Assembly: GCA_027924645.1 (NCBI GenBank)
Contig: BSBN01000213.1
Coordinates: 33,792,501-33,856,500 of the forward strand
Reading direction: 5' to 3'
DNA from: Cunninghamia lanceolata
Taxonomy: Eukaryota > Streptophyta > Pinopsida > Cupressales > Cupressaceae
Length of the DNA stretch: 64,000 nt
Shown here one piece after another: positions 45,650 to 57,900 of the stretch (within the stretch, counting starts at the first letter, position 1; every line of letters starts with the position of its first letter). The notes below the pieces were generated by a model that was not told the DNA's origin, did no database searches, and was given only the letters and a program-made list of their open reading frames with translations. Both the position numbers and the translations under genes were made by a program.

Positions 45650-48600
45650 ATGAAATATAAGCACCAAGGTTTCCCATATGCCTCTATAATAGAAAATGGT
45701 TTGGAGAAAGTTAGAGACACTGATCTCAGACATATAGATTTGGATGAATTCTGGGTTAGGATGCAACAAGACCCTAAATATTCCATTGTTTAGAAAATTG
45801 TAAGTAGTGGGTTAGCTCATGTTGGGGGTTTTCCACCCACCATGTCATGTCTAGATTTAGTTGCCCGACTCACAAGAGATATGAGCTTTTGATGGCTCTG
45901 TGATTACCAAAATTGATGCTGAAGCTGTCTCTCATGCATTACGGTTGCCTAATAGGGAAGAATTTGTTGAGATGTCTGTCACCATAGGTTGGGGTGACTT
46001 CTAGGACAAGAAAAACTAGTGTTTAAATAGTATTGCTAAGAACTAGCTAAAAATAGAAAAGAAAGGTAAGTCTCAGATTCTCGCTAATTTGAAGTGGGGG
46101 CATTTTAAGGAGGAAATTTCTAATATGATTACCTTGTTGCATCGCATTGTCAAAAGTGTTGAATCTGATTCTTTCGAAAACTAGATGTGTCAGTTCATAT
46201 TGGTGGTTTGTAGGGAATGCCAATATATTGATTGTGCCAAATTAATAAGCGAGCACATGAATGAACAACTAGCTAATTTTCATCAAAGGGTTTCCTTTCA
46301 TATGTGCTCCTATTTGATTTACATTTTAGCCAGTAAAGAGGTTGTCTGGCCTAGTCTGAGGACTCAAGGGTCCCTTACGCTAGATACACCTGGGTATTGT
46401 TATTTTCTGCAGCTACAAAGAGTAAATGGAAAGAAAGACTTTCGCCGCATGAATGATGCTTTTCTCATGTTGTCTACAAAAAGGATTGAAGGTTCACTCA
46501 AGAGGAGAATTTTTCCTAAAGCAGCAGCATTGATAGTGAGGTTTGGAAGTTTTTAAATTTAGTTTGATAGATTTACCTATCTATGGATTGGGGGTTTTGA
46601 AAGTGCCCCATTGAAATTTCCTAGATATTCTTCAGATTATCTTGTTCTTTTGGAAGTCTGTCATCAGATGGAAACTATAAATAATAGGTATCATAGCATG
46701 TAGATGAAAGGGTATTCTTTCCCTATGTCTTTATCTTTCTTTGTCTACACGAGCAATGATAGTGCCAAAAATATTGAGAAGATCTTCACTGAGTATAATT
46801 TTCATCCATTATCAGTACAACCATCCTTTGATAGTAAAAACTATGTCAAAAAGAATTTCCATGGAGAAAGTCTTTATGAGCATCATCCTTAGCTTGAGGA
46901 TTATTGGGAAGATTGTACTGATGAAAGGGAAGTATAGAGGAGAGACATATGAGGTTGACAATAGACTAGGTCTGGGCTTTCAATCTGCCCTTGCAAGTTC
47001 CAGATGTTATTGATGATAATTTTGAAATTTTGGATGAAGGTTATCAAACTATTGTCTCTAAACCTCTGTCCCAAATATGTTGGTGTGATAAAGAGATCAC
47101 AGATGTTATGGCTCAATCTTCTTTTGTGTTGAACAAAACTAAGAGATGGCTAGAAGGAAAAATAAGAGAACATGTTGGTTCCTTTGTGTAGAAAGATTCA
47201 AAAACAAAAGAATAGGGCACATATTAGGTCTCTAATACTTCAAGAGCTATAATTAATATGGATACAACTTTTCATAGAATTGGCTCACAATTTGGAGGTG
47301 ATGGAGAGAAACCTAAGGATAACATAAGGCTGAAGAGTGCATGTGAGAAAGATAGCCAACCTACATCCACAAGAGTAGGTATAGAAAAGAAAATGAATGC
47401 CTTACAACAGTTACAAGCTAAACATGTGGCTTCTCCTAACTCTCCTATGCCTGATAGTGACTCTTTGATTTTTAATCAAATTGGTGAGGATAATGTCTTC
47501 CATTTTTTGTTCAATAATCCAAATTCGCCTATGTTGGATGGAATCTCTACTCCTAATCCCCCTAGTCAACCTGTTAATGTTGTTTTGGGTATTACTGCTA
47601 GTACTTCTACATCATCATCACCTTCATGGCTAAATAAAGTAGTTGAGAAGAAGAAAAGAAACACTCTGATGGTTGACACAAACATAGATACCGTGGCCAA
47701 GTTGTTACAAGATACATCTAATCCCAAGAGGGCTAAGAGGATGTCAAGAATGGTTGTAGAGCCCTCTACTAGACACCATATCTTGGAGATTGCAGACCCA
47801 ATAGGTGAAAAGAATGAAGATGAGGTTACTGAAGCAAATTTTAATATGAGTAGAATTGATATGGGTCCCTCCACTGTTGAAGGTGATATTTACCATGCCA
47901 AATTCTTTGTAAGTACACTATCAAAAAGGGTCAAAGCTGAGCAAGAAGAGAAATCCAAATTGTAAGCTTAGGTGAATACTCTGACCTTATTTATTCAATC
48001 CATTTTAAAAATTATTGCCCAGTCTTCGGATGCAATGCCTAGTATAACTATGGATGGTGTAGACCCCAATATTTTGCAACAAATTAAGAGGTAACAAGCC
48101 ATAGCTAAAGCCACTAAGCAGTGGGTGGAGAAAATCACTTTTGATGGATTGTTATATATTGAGGAGGCCACGAAATTATATACTCTTCTTTCTAATAAGA
48201 GAAAAGCATTGATCATAGAGTTGCAAAACATCAAAAAAGATAACAACAATTTAATGATGGTGTTTAGAGAAGTACATGAAATGGAAAAAAATGATACAAA
48301 CATCCTCTTAGCTAAAAAAGTGTTGAATGATCCTACTAAATATGAGTCTGTGCCTTGGTTGGATACACTTGAGTGGAAGATGTCTGTATTAGAGGGACTA
48401 GATGGTGAAATAAAGAGAACATGGAGCCAATATCACTCTGATATAAATGACCTCAAAAGTAATAGCATGATTTTGGAGTTGGATATGTTAGATGGGAATG
48501 TAGAAAACTTTCTCAATATCAAACAGGTAAAGAGAAACTTCAAGAAGATGCTTACTAAAGAACTGGTTGGTACCGATACAATGATTGGCGAATCAATGGG

Positions 48601-48709
48601 AAAACTGGGGAGTACAACATTATATGTCATGACTTTTAAGAATGAAATGAATGAAATTCATAAAAGGATGGTTGATATGGATAGAATGATGAGTAAGCAA
48701 AGACTTTGA
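45650..48709 (+). pseudogene. ORF-X, divergent subfamily copy B
   Basis: ATG 45650 (MKYKHQG) aligns with the start of the copy at 5897. About 1,020 codons to TGA at 48707-48709, with frame changes near 45890 and 46900-46990. TAG stops occur at about 45792, 46002, 46017, 46041, 46182 (Trp in relatives, CTGG context), 46561, 46701 and 46890 (Gln expected before LEDYWEDC). Recognisable blocks: DTDLRHIDLDEFWVRM, MCSYLIYILASKE, RFTYLWIGGFE, LEDYWEDCTDEREV, and a long helical C-terminal part (48125-48709, open). Function unknown. Confidence 0.7.
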
Positions 48710-49620
48710 GCTTAGATCATGGGTAGCCCAAGTGGCAAGGTGTTAGCCCCTATTATCACCAGGTACATGGCATACAAGGTAAAGTTACGTGCACAGGCGG
48801 TGCATGCAGACTCAATAACAATAACGAAGAAGATGAAGTGGTGTGAAATGAATACTTAACAAATGTCACATAGTGACTTTTCATATGCTTTATGTTGTTT
48901 CTTTCAAAAAATGATTGGCTCTAGAGATCTGTTATATTTAACTAGCTTTTTAGTTATCTTTTAATCAACTGTCTTCAAGAAGCCGTTATTATTTTTAAAG
49001 ATAGTTATGGTTGGCAAGGCTATATATTCTAAGCCTATTGATGCATTTAGGATCTTTTGGCAAACTTTGTTTTGTGGAAGGTCAATTTTGATGTGATGCT
49101 ATTTTTAGTTACTTTAAATATATGAATGGCAGTTGGTGTAGTTGAATTCTGAAATCATAAACTTTGTGTTATGGTGGATGAATGTCTATTCTTCTTATGT
49201 TGAATATGTTGTCAACTTATTAGGTTGCAATTCTGTATTGAAGTGATTGGAGAATTTATTCTAGCTCATTGTTGTGGATGATGTTTTTTTTTGATGAATG
49301 GTTTATAGTGGTGATTATATGATAAATGATATAAGTTTGTGACAGTAGTAGTTGAAGTCTTTGTGCTTCTTAGTATTTTGAGTTGTATTGTGATTCATTT
49401 CCTTTAATTCTTTCTGGTTAAAATCACCACCTTTTTTGCTTTCTGGTAAAAATCATACAATTGTTTTCATTCATTGTATATCGTTAGAAGGTAGTTGTGC
49501 CTTGTAAAATAAGCAGAGAGTCATTGTGAAATACCATTGCAATTGACTCAACTATTGGTTCACTTGTCATTTTTTTGGGTGAGAGAAGATAGAGTTAAGT
49601 GACAAATTTGTATACCAATA
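48710..49620 (+). other. Non-coding 3' part of the solo LTR
   Basis: T/G-rich, no ORF supported. It corresponds in position to 2716-1982 (minus) in the other solo LTR; the two share little by eye beyond short strings such as TTTCTGGTTAAAA. Confidence 0.5.
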
Positions 49621-49625
49621 GTGAT

Positions 49626-50175
49626 CTCAATCCCCAAAAAGTAGTGCAAAAGGCCCAAGTCTAACATTGAGAAATGATCATGAAGGGTAGTTTTCTCTAC
49701 CTTGATGGTGGATGAGTGACTCCCTATGAGAAAAAAGTCATAAACATAGAGAACAAGGAAGGTGAGAGTATCATCTTGTTTTAGAATATAAAAAATTGGA
49801 TTAGAATGGCACCAAGTGAACCCAATTGATAGAAGGAAGGAGTCCATCTTGGCATACAAAGCCTAAGGGGATTGTTTGAAGCCATATAGAAACTTTCAAA
49901 GATGACAAACAAGTGAAGGATCTTGTACGTACCCATGTGGTTGCTCCGTGTATATCTCCTACTATAGGTCACTATGAAGAAAAGCACTCTTCACATCCAT
50001 TTGATAAACTTCCCAATGATGGGATGTAACAATAGCAATGACAAATCAACTGGAATTCATTCTAGAAAATGGCACAAAAGTCTTAGAGTAGTTAATCCCA
50101 AGAACTTGGGAGAAGCTATGTGGCCCTTCATGCTTTTCCTTTATCACATTTCTCCTCAGGATGCTTACCAATAAT
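49626..50175 (-). pseudogene. pol: Copia reverse transcriptase (part)
   Basis: Minus strand: QMDVKSAFLHSDL, EIYTEQPHGYVQDPS, KFLYGFKQSP, ALYAKMDSFLLSIGF, then LYVYDFFLIGS, where the catalytic YVDD reads YVYD (Asp to Tyr), and LDLGLLHYFLGIEIT. It ends at the insertion. The lost catalytic Asp and TAA/TAG stops make it inactive. Confidence 0.8.
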
Positions 50176-51600
50176 GCACCCTTGGAAAAATCCTTTAGAA
50201 AATTGAATAGAAGGCAACCCTAAAACCATGTAATGTTGACTGAGCTGCTTTAAGTAGTGGTAGTTCAAGTGACCAAATCACTAATGCCACAAATGACTCA
50301 CCTCATTTGAATAAGTGAGCAAAGAAAGTGAAGGAGAATTAGGAACAAAGTGAGAAAAGGGATATAGTTTGGACTGGTGATCAGCTTTCCCCATGGCATC
50401 TATAGACCCACTATGCAGTTCACTGATGACAACTATATTTGCTATAAATTCAACTTGTTTGTCAGAACTTGTATGGGTGATATGGTAGACATATAGGATA
50501 TTAGTTAAAAAAGAAGGCATACACATAACATCATGGAATGTTCTATCACCAATGTCAAAAGACCCTCTCCCAAGAACCTCTTTTGGTGTATCATTACCCA
50601 TAAGAATGTCGCAGAACATGACTCTAAGGATGAGAAACTTTCTTGTGAATTGGCCATGTGGTGAGAAGCACTTGAGTCAATTACTCTAGTGTTGGGTTGT
50701 GAAACTACTACAAAAAGGGACTTTCCCTTTCCTTTCCCCTTACTAGTTGATGTGTCCTTTGAAGATTCTCCTGATGAATCATGTTTAGCTGAAACTGGCA
50801 CTTTGATGTTGTTCTTTTCAATAAGATGAGTGAGATGAGCTATTTGTTTTTTCAGGCATTTATGCTCATCATGACCAAATTTCTTGCAAAAGGAACACTT
50901 TACCTTATCCTTCTTAGGTTTGTCACCTTTGGAAGAAGAGGCCCCATTAGCTGCATTAGAGGCATCCGATGTTTGATCTTGTTTCTTCTCTCCTTGGTTC
51001 TTTTGTTTCTTATTCTTCTTCCCAAACTCTTTTTAATCTTTAGTGCCTTGATTTGCAGCCAAGGCATGAGACCTAGAAGGTTTTATAGTGCCCATTTGAA
51101 CCTACTTATCATGCCCCCTTGTGAGTGTGGTGGAAAACTCATCTAGAGAAGGCATTTTGAATGTGGTCCCTAAGGCGCTTTTAGTAGCATGAAATATAGA
51201 AACAAACACAAAATAGTTAGGACCAAGTTTAGAAATAATACTTAAGATCAATTGAGAATCTTTCTTCTCAATTCCACATTGTTTTAATTACAATCTTATG
51301 GATTTTAGCTTCATGAAAAAGTCCTGAATAATATCAAAACTAGAAGGACTTAACCCTATGAGCTCATTCTCCAGTAGATGTCCTCTTATTTCATCCTGCA
51401 TGTACCAAAGAGATTTTCCAAAGTGGTCCATACACCATTTGGTGTTGAAACAAATTCAATATGAAAAAATAAATCTAGAGATACAGACATGCACAAGGTA
51501 CCAAATGCTTCATTACACTTATTATGCAATTTTGGCTTTTCTACAATTAGAGTAGGTTCTGTTTCAAGCCCCATTGTTACCCTATACAACCCTTCTTGAG
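50176..51600 (-). pseudogene. pol: Copia gag, protease and pre-integrase, with integrase core deleted
   Basis: Gag start MGLETEPTLIVEKPKLHNKC and WTTLENLFGTC near 51590-51390. Protease about 50690 reads VIDSSASHHMANS, where DSGA has become DSSA. Then GNDTPKEVLGRGSFDIG and the pre-integrase HLWH...FGHLNYH and CQGCIIGKHPEEK-like motif near 50180-50290. RT begins immediately after, so the integrase catalytic core (normally several hundred codons) is missing. Confidence 0.75.
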
Positions 51601-53206
51601 ATAGATTGCCATTTTTAATTTCTAATCAAAATAGTTATATGGAGTTAAAATAGGAACTATTGTTTGATCTGTCTTATGTATAAAAGAAGATTGTACTTTG
51701 TAGTTGTTGTGCAAAAAAGAGAATGATGAAACTCAAAGAAAGCACACACGACACCCCTCCTTTTTACTCAATCAAAGAATTGCTCAAAGAAAATATGATT
51801 TGGCACTTTATATTTAGTGTAATTACAATTGCCACCAACAAAAAAATGTCAAGTGGACTCGATTTCAATGCTTTATAAATTCTCAACAAATGAGTATATG
51901 TTGAAAGTACAATTCTAGAATAAAAACAAGTGAAACAAATAGCACCACTATGAAGTACATAAAAAATATGCTCTTTCAAAAAAATTACCTCGATTTGCGA
52001 TCATATGTGAAAGTTATGAACCTTTGAATTTCCCAAAATGAGAACTATGTAGTGTCAATTGTGAGAATCTACAAGTTCTAGAAAATCTGTGCATCAAAAC
52101 TTGAAATTGTCTACACTAGTGCATAGAGCACAAAAATTTAGTCCAAATCAAAAAAACTTCTTAGAAAATGGAGGTCTTGAGCCCAAGTTATCAGCTTTCA
52201 ATTTTTCTCTCCAAAAACTAACTTGCCAATGGGGAGGGGTCTAAGTTTGAAAAAATCCTCCTCTGCCAAATTTAATGGGACTACTGCCAACTTTGGTGAA
52301 ACTACAAAATGTGAAGTCCACCAGATAAAATATGGAGCTATACCAAATTTGAAACCACCATTAATTTTGGAGGCACTGTTGGAGGGTTCACCAATTAAAA
52401 AAAACTCTATTTTTGGCATAACCACCATTGAATTGACTGCCAAATCTGGCACAAAGGACAAAGAAGTGGGTGTTGGTTACAAGGGCCAAAAGGTTGAATG
52501 AAAAGTTGGAGGGGCAAAGAAATTTTTTAAGGCCTTAAGGGCTGAATTGCATATGGGTTGGGGGGCATAAGGTCATGCCCCAAACCCCTTTGTAAGTAGT
52601 CTGTAATGACCTTAAAGGCCCACAACCTATATTAAGGGGTGTGGAACCCAAGTTGGTACCCATGTACCCTTGGGTCTATAGCCTAGTACAAGGCTGACAA
52701 GTGCATAAGGCCTGTTGGTACCTGGTATCAAAACTTTTTGAATTTTTTTGTTTTAACAATAAAAATTTATGAAATATTAATTACGTTTTTAAATTTTTTT
52801 TTGAAAAAATAATTTCACAAAAAATATAGATAACAAATATTTTTAATTTTTTTTTTTTTGAAATTATTCACCTCGAACCATGTGCTAGGGAGGCCGTATG
52901 ACCTTCTTGACATTTTTTTGCCATAGATTCTATAAAATTCCCAAAATCATTTGTAGTATTTCTTCTACAAAGAGGATTGCTTAAAAAAAGCCAAAAATAA
53001 GAGATCAAATTTGTAATCAATACTTCATATGCATTAATTATTCATAAAGGAATAATACAAAGATATACATACACATTTGTCAGTAATAGACAAAGCAGAA
53101 AAAAAAATAAAACAACCTTATCCTATGTGATAAGATTGCCAACTAATAAAGGAAAATGCTTTCCTAATTAACTTATGATAATGTGTAAGTATTAATTTAC
53201 ACCAAC
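51601..53206. other. Unassigned sequence right of the copia start
   Basis: Expected to hold the copia leader and 5' LTR, but no PBS was found on the minus strand. The ORFs at 52198-52501 overlap on opposite strands and look like chance. T/A homopolymers at about 52740-52860. A TGGTATCAAAAC string at about 52732 resembles a degraded PBS but has no LTR end beside it. Confidence 0.4.
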
Positions 53207-54362
53207 ACCCCCCCATAAGTGCAACTAAGGGAGGTTACACACAAGCTAAAAATAAAGAAGAAGATGGAGATGGGTCCTAGGAATAAAGCCTGATTAGGTA
53301 CCCATTTACAAACAAAGATCTCTCATAAATTGGAGAAAAGGAGAAAAACCTATTGGGAAAAAACCCCTCTCCAAAAGAGAGAAAAGAAAATAAGAACATG
53401 TGATGGAAGAAGGACTAAACACTAAGACCCCCCAAGAACTGAACCCATAATAAAAGTACAATCATGAGTGCCCCCCATAAGAGACAGTAGATGGAGACTA
53501 TGAATCCCCTCCAAAAAGTAACTCCAGTACTAATGATGAATGCCTGAAGACAGAAAATAATCCACTACCTGCAAACAACATTTCTCCCTTTCGGAAGAAA
53601 CAGATCCACTGGTGATTGTAGAAGCCATTCCTACATCTTGGATGAATAGGTAATCCATATCAAAAGGTGTGCCTCTAAATGCAACTATGGTGACCTCTTG
53701 CTGGAAAATGATGTCTTCTGCAAAATAGAAATTGTCTACCTAATCAAAGAAGTAGAACTAGGAGAGGGTATGATTTGAACCACATTTGGAAACATAGAAG
53801 ATGGTGGTGATGAAAATCCACCTAAGATGGCATCAAATAAGAGAGATAAAACCTTAAATGTGTCCTCCAAATTAGCAATGTGAGACTCCATAAACAAGGA
53901 TGACATGTCTATAAGATAAGAGTCCTAATGTGGTGAATCTAAAAGATATTGATTGACCTACTGTAGAGAATCACTGGAAGCCATGAATGAAACAACACTG
54001 GACTCTAATGTAGCAATAGGTGATGAAGCAGATGTGATCTCAATAAGAGGAGAAGAAGGAGCACAAGAAGTCTCTGAGTCATTTGAACAATCAAGACTTG
54101 TAATATACTCAAGCTCCTCTAAAATATAATCATCATAGGGTATGTTATTTGCATCATCAAGGGGAATGAGGTAATTTGTAGTAGGATCATCTAGAAATGG
54201 TGAGATATGATGATCTCCATACAATTCCCAAATACTTATCCAAAGTGTGCGTGGGCACTTAAGGTCCGAAATAGTACACAAAGTGTCATAATCAACATTG
54301 GAACAAATTAATCCTACTATATGATCAAAATTGTTTCCCCAAACAAATTTCTTCTGAGGCAT
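53207..54362 (-). mobile_element. Copia-like, probably non-autonomous remnant
   Basis: Minus strand: a gag-like ORF (54362-53958), a long decayed region with G-tracts, then a tract ATGGGGGGG (53216-53208) followed by TGTTGGTGTAAATTAATAC, which looks like a polypurine tract and 3' LTR start resembling the copia LTR start at 43781 (TGTTAGTGTAGG). No protease, RT or integrase seen. LTR limits not determined. Confidence 0.4.
53958..54362 (-). pseudogene. Gag-like protein fragment of a copia-like remnant
   Basis: 134 codons starting MPQKKFVWGNNFDHIVGLIC. The run CTISDLKCPRTLWISIWELYG has the shape of a copia gag N-terminal helix (a W about 10 residues before LYG), followed by an acidic Ser/Thr-rich tail. 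TAG at 53958 is followed by further in-frame coding-like sequence, so this is likely a broken longer ORF. Confidence 0.4.
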
Positions 54363-57059
54363 ATTTGGTTTAGGTATGAGCCCATAAAGATAAGGAAAAA
54401 GAATCTATAGAAACCTAAAATTGACCATATCTTATGACATTACCTTGTGACGTATTTTCTTCTAGGTCCCTTTCATGACCCCTTACATCATTCCCATTAG
54501 TTAAATAAATTACATTTATTTAACTAATCCCTTTTATCCATTTATCCTCCTCTGACACCAAATTAAATCAATTTTATTTATTTAATCCCATTTTCCTCCA
54601 TCATCCAATTTAAATAAATTAAATATTTATTTAAATCCCACATGTCTCTCATAATTTAAATAATTTTATTATTTAAATTATTTATTCCCACTCACATCCC
54701 TATTTTTAAACTCCTTAAATGAGTGTCATAAACACTTCCTATCCACAAATCAATTAAATAATCCCATTTCCCCCACTCCTATCCTTATTTTAGTCACATA
54801 TCATCCTCATTAAATGAGCGTCATAACCACTAACTTCAACTTTAATTCCTATCTGTCCACCCACACCTCACCCTTCTAATCTTGGCCATCCATTTTATCC
54901 TTCTCCAATCTATAAATTAAACCTTTCATTTCAATATCAAACCCCCAACAAATCTACACACACACACGCATATCTACTATTTTTCTTTATTACCATTTTC
55001 AATATATTTTGCCTCCATATCATATCCAAGTTATGCTGGTTGCATGAGCAGTCGACAATGCATCATCCATAGAACAAAGCTGGTGGAGCTTGGGTGCACT
55101 CTACCCCATTCTATCCGAAGTCTGAATTTGTGCAAGGATTAAGGTATTTTTGTATTGTTTTATCTTCATGTTTATTGTCCTTGCATGATTTTCCCTTGAT
55201 CTAGCTTGCTTTTTGCATGTTTTGTTAACTTTTTGTTGCAGGTTTATGCTATGTTTGGACAAAACCCTAGTTTCTAAAGATTTCATCATATCTTCCAAAT
55301 GGATGTGAATTTTTCTACAAGATTTTAACATAAGTTTTTGGATCATCTAAAGAAGCTACAGAAGAATGATCAAGTTTTTATTCACCATTTTTACATTAGT
55401 TATAATGATTTTATGGAAAATGAATTAATTTAGAAATTTTTACATTTCTAAAAAGAACTTGAAATTATAATGGGGGTCTATTCTTTATAGTTTTATTTTT
55501 GAGGTCAAGTAAGGTACAAAATAATTAGATCTTTGTCGATTGTAGGTTTTTCATAAATCCACATTTTTGGAAGCAAATTAGGGAATTTTTTAGACATTTT
55601 TATATTTCTGGAAAGGTTTCAGAAAATTAGTAGGGGTCTCTTTTTTGTATTTTTATTTTTCAGAGAAAAAAAGTTTCAAAATAGTCAGATCTATGTTGAC
55701 TATGTAAAAAAAAAATCTCTGAAATTGGAATCTTGTGATGAGCATATCTTTTTTGGATGCATTATAACATTATTATATGATTTTATAGGAGTTTCATTAT
55801 CATTTCTAATACATTTTCTTATAGCAAAATCATTTTTCCAAGATTATCTTTTTCAATCTAACATACTTGTTTTGTAGCTTTCGCTTGCTGAAGATCAAAT
55901 CATTGAAACTACTAACAAGTTGCTATAGATTTGCATGTCAAAGAAATCATTTTATCACTAATCTAGGCACTTAGTTTAATCTAGGGAGATAATAATTGAA
56001 TATTATTTTCTTTGTCTTCATATTTTGAAAAAGGGTGTATGCTCTTTCCTCACACCTTTTGGTGGTCTTGGAGATCAAAAGCCCTTTCATTATCCTTGTG
56101 TTTATTTGTTCAATCCTAGGAACATTATCTCATGTATGCTCTCTCCTTGCACTTCGTGCGAGCCTGGGGATCAAAAGTGAATAGTGTTTCTTCCCTTTAG
56201 GAAGCCTACTAGGGGACTTCATCACCCCTAGGGATGACCTCAACCACGTGTTCTAGTGGGGTATATCAAAGGGGCGAGAGCGAAAGTTGTACCTCAATCT
56301 AGCTACATAGTCATTGAGACAGCCTTGGGGCCCTGGGTGATTCTAGACACAAGGTGAAGTGGTGTTTGCTTAATCGCTTATGTCACATCACTTCAACGGG
56401 ATAGTGTTCATAGATTTGGGCCTCATCCTACCTTGTGTATTTGGAGGACTCCCCTAGAAGCTTGTAAAGCCTCGTTAAGACCCTTCGACTGTCATATCTT
56501 GCAATGCATCACTACAATAGGGGAGAAGAGCTCACACTATTACCTCTGTTGTTTGAGATGGAATAGACTTTGGGCAAGAATTTAGTCTCCAAGGTAAGGG
56601 GTGTAAGGTGGTACATGAGCTTGCATTCCCTATCTATCCAAGCAATGGTAAATGGTATCAAGGGGATGGAAATCACCATTATCTAATAGTGGAGATTGAA
56701 GTCGCACCTGAGTGAGTCCATGGGATATGACACTCCTACTTGAATAATTCTAGGTTTGTTCATGTTCTTGGTGGTGGTGCTCACTTAGGGTTAGGGTTTT
56801 GAATCGATTTTACAAGCCTATATTTTTATTCTTTCAAACCCTTGGTGCCTTAGGTTTATTTTTCCTCGGCCTTTTGCATTGTGTCTTCTTTTCTATTGTT
56901 GACCTCCTGTAGCAGGTTCTCGGTTGCTTAGGTTGTATTTTCATGCCTTGGCGCTCATTGGTTGACTAGCCCCTATGCAATGTTTTACTGCCTTTTCCTG
57001 TCGTGCCTGAGAAAAAGATGCTAAGTCCAAAATCATTTTGTGCGGCGATAAAATTTGTC
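54363..57059. other. Unassigned AT-rich non-coding sequence
   Basis: 54480-54720 has repeated TTTAAATAAATT runs. Around 54890-54960 a CTATAAATTAAACC box then a C/A-rich stretch looks like an LTR promoter on the plus strand, but no PBS or LTR pair was found. 55140-56040 is T-rich; 56040-56780 holds G/C-richer text with two similar stretches TGTATGCTCTYTCCT (56036, 56135). No gene seen. Confidence 0.4.
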
Positions 57060-57900
57060 GAATGTATGTGTCTTTGTATGTACAAGTGTAAATGTACATT
57101 GGTGGGCCCAAAAAATGTTCAATCGGCCTTTGAAAAGTGAAAATTTTGATTGAATGCACCTTTTAAATGCATATCAGGTTTGTATATGCATTGAGGAATC
57201 TGTCGCAGATTCTGAGAATATTCCCTGCTTGCATGAGAGGGATTGCATGTATATTTGTGTTGTATGTTTAAACATGCAACAGCTACATACAAAGGAAAAA
57301 ATGCAAAGGGGCACACATACATTTGCTACAGTGCTAGAGATACAAAAGGTGGGGCCCACCGATTGCATATTTTTGCGATTGTATGTTCACACATACAATC
57401 AGATATGCATTCACAAATATACAAGCCGGATCTAAAATGAGCATACATTCTGGTTCATAAATAGTGAAGTTCGCTATTTTTTTGTATGTTTTGATTGTAT
57501 GTTCGCATTGTATATGTGACATACATTGGTTTTATACAAGGTGGCAGCATACAACACCCGGACTTGATGGAGACTTCAAAAGTATTTCATAAACATTTGG
57601 GGTCCGCATTGTATGTATTGCATTTGTATGATGTGATATGCATGCCAATATACAAAGGGAGTTAGATACAAGCTAGATTCCAAAGCAATTTCAAAATGCT
57701 TCAGAAAAATTTGAAATCTGCAGAATGTATATTGCGTTTGTATCTGCAATATACAAAGAAGATATGCAAGGAGAAATGTACAAGGTGGGACCCGATTGCA
57801 ATTTCAATTTGTTCTATAACAATTTGGGGTCCCCACTTTGTATGCAGACAGTTGAACGTATATGCATGTTCTTTTGCATATACAAGGTGAAAAAGGCAAA
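57060..57900. repeat. Degenerate tandem array, units about 100-130 bp
   Basis: At least four units recur with the order ATTTGGGGTCCRCA, TTGTATGTATTGCATTTGTAT, CAATATACAA, then AAGGTGGGACCC or GGTGGGGCCCACC (for example from about 57340, 57590, 57710 and 57825). Units are strongly diverged. Small ORFs here are by-products of the TATGTA/TACATA repeats. Confidence 0.55.

Larger units (their letters stand above)
44800..49620 (+). mobile_element. Solo LTR (4,821 bp) of the divergent ORF-X subfamily inserted in copia
   Basis: Starts TGTTACTGC and ends TATACCAATA (CAACA with one C to T). Flanked by exact 5-bp duplications GTGAT at 44795-44799 and 49621-49625. It contains one ORF-X and no gag or pol, and its ends are not direct repeats of each other. 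Size and termini (TGTTAC...CCAAYA) match 1982-6865. Confidence 0.7.
43711..51600 (-). mobile_element. Ty1/copia element (minus), split by a solo LTR and with integrase deleted
   Basis: From right to left: gag-like start (about 51590), protease (about 50700), pre-integrase, RT (50000-49626), interruption by 44800-49620, RNase H (44799-43800), PPT, and the first 70 bases of the 3' LTR, where element 3 is inserted. Removing 44800-49625 rejoins GGG ATT GAG ATC ACT with CAG TCT TCT, giving the expected copia GIEITQSS. The 5' LTR was not found. Confidence 0.75.

Noticed and set aside
52198..52501. Overlapping ORFs on both strands
   Set aside because: No recognisable motif, opposite-strand overlap, and no transposon context; probably chance open frames.
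52720..52745. TGGTATCAAAAC as a primer binding site
   Set aside because: Two mismatches to the tRNA-Met type and no LTR CA end beside it; orientation is opposite to the neighbouring copia element.
57154..57522. Several short ORFs in the tandem array
   Set aside because: Cys/Tyr/Ile-rich products come from TATGTA/TGCATA repeats in all frames.
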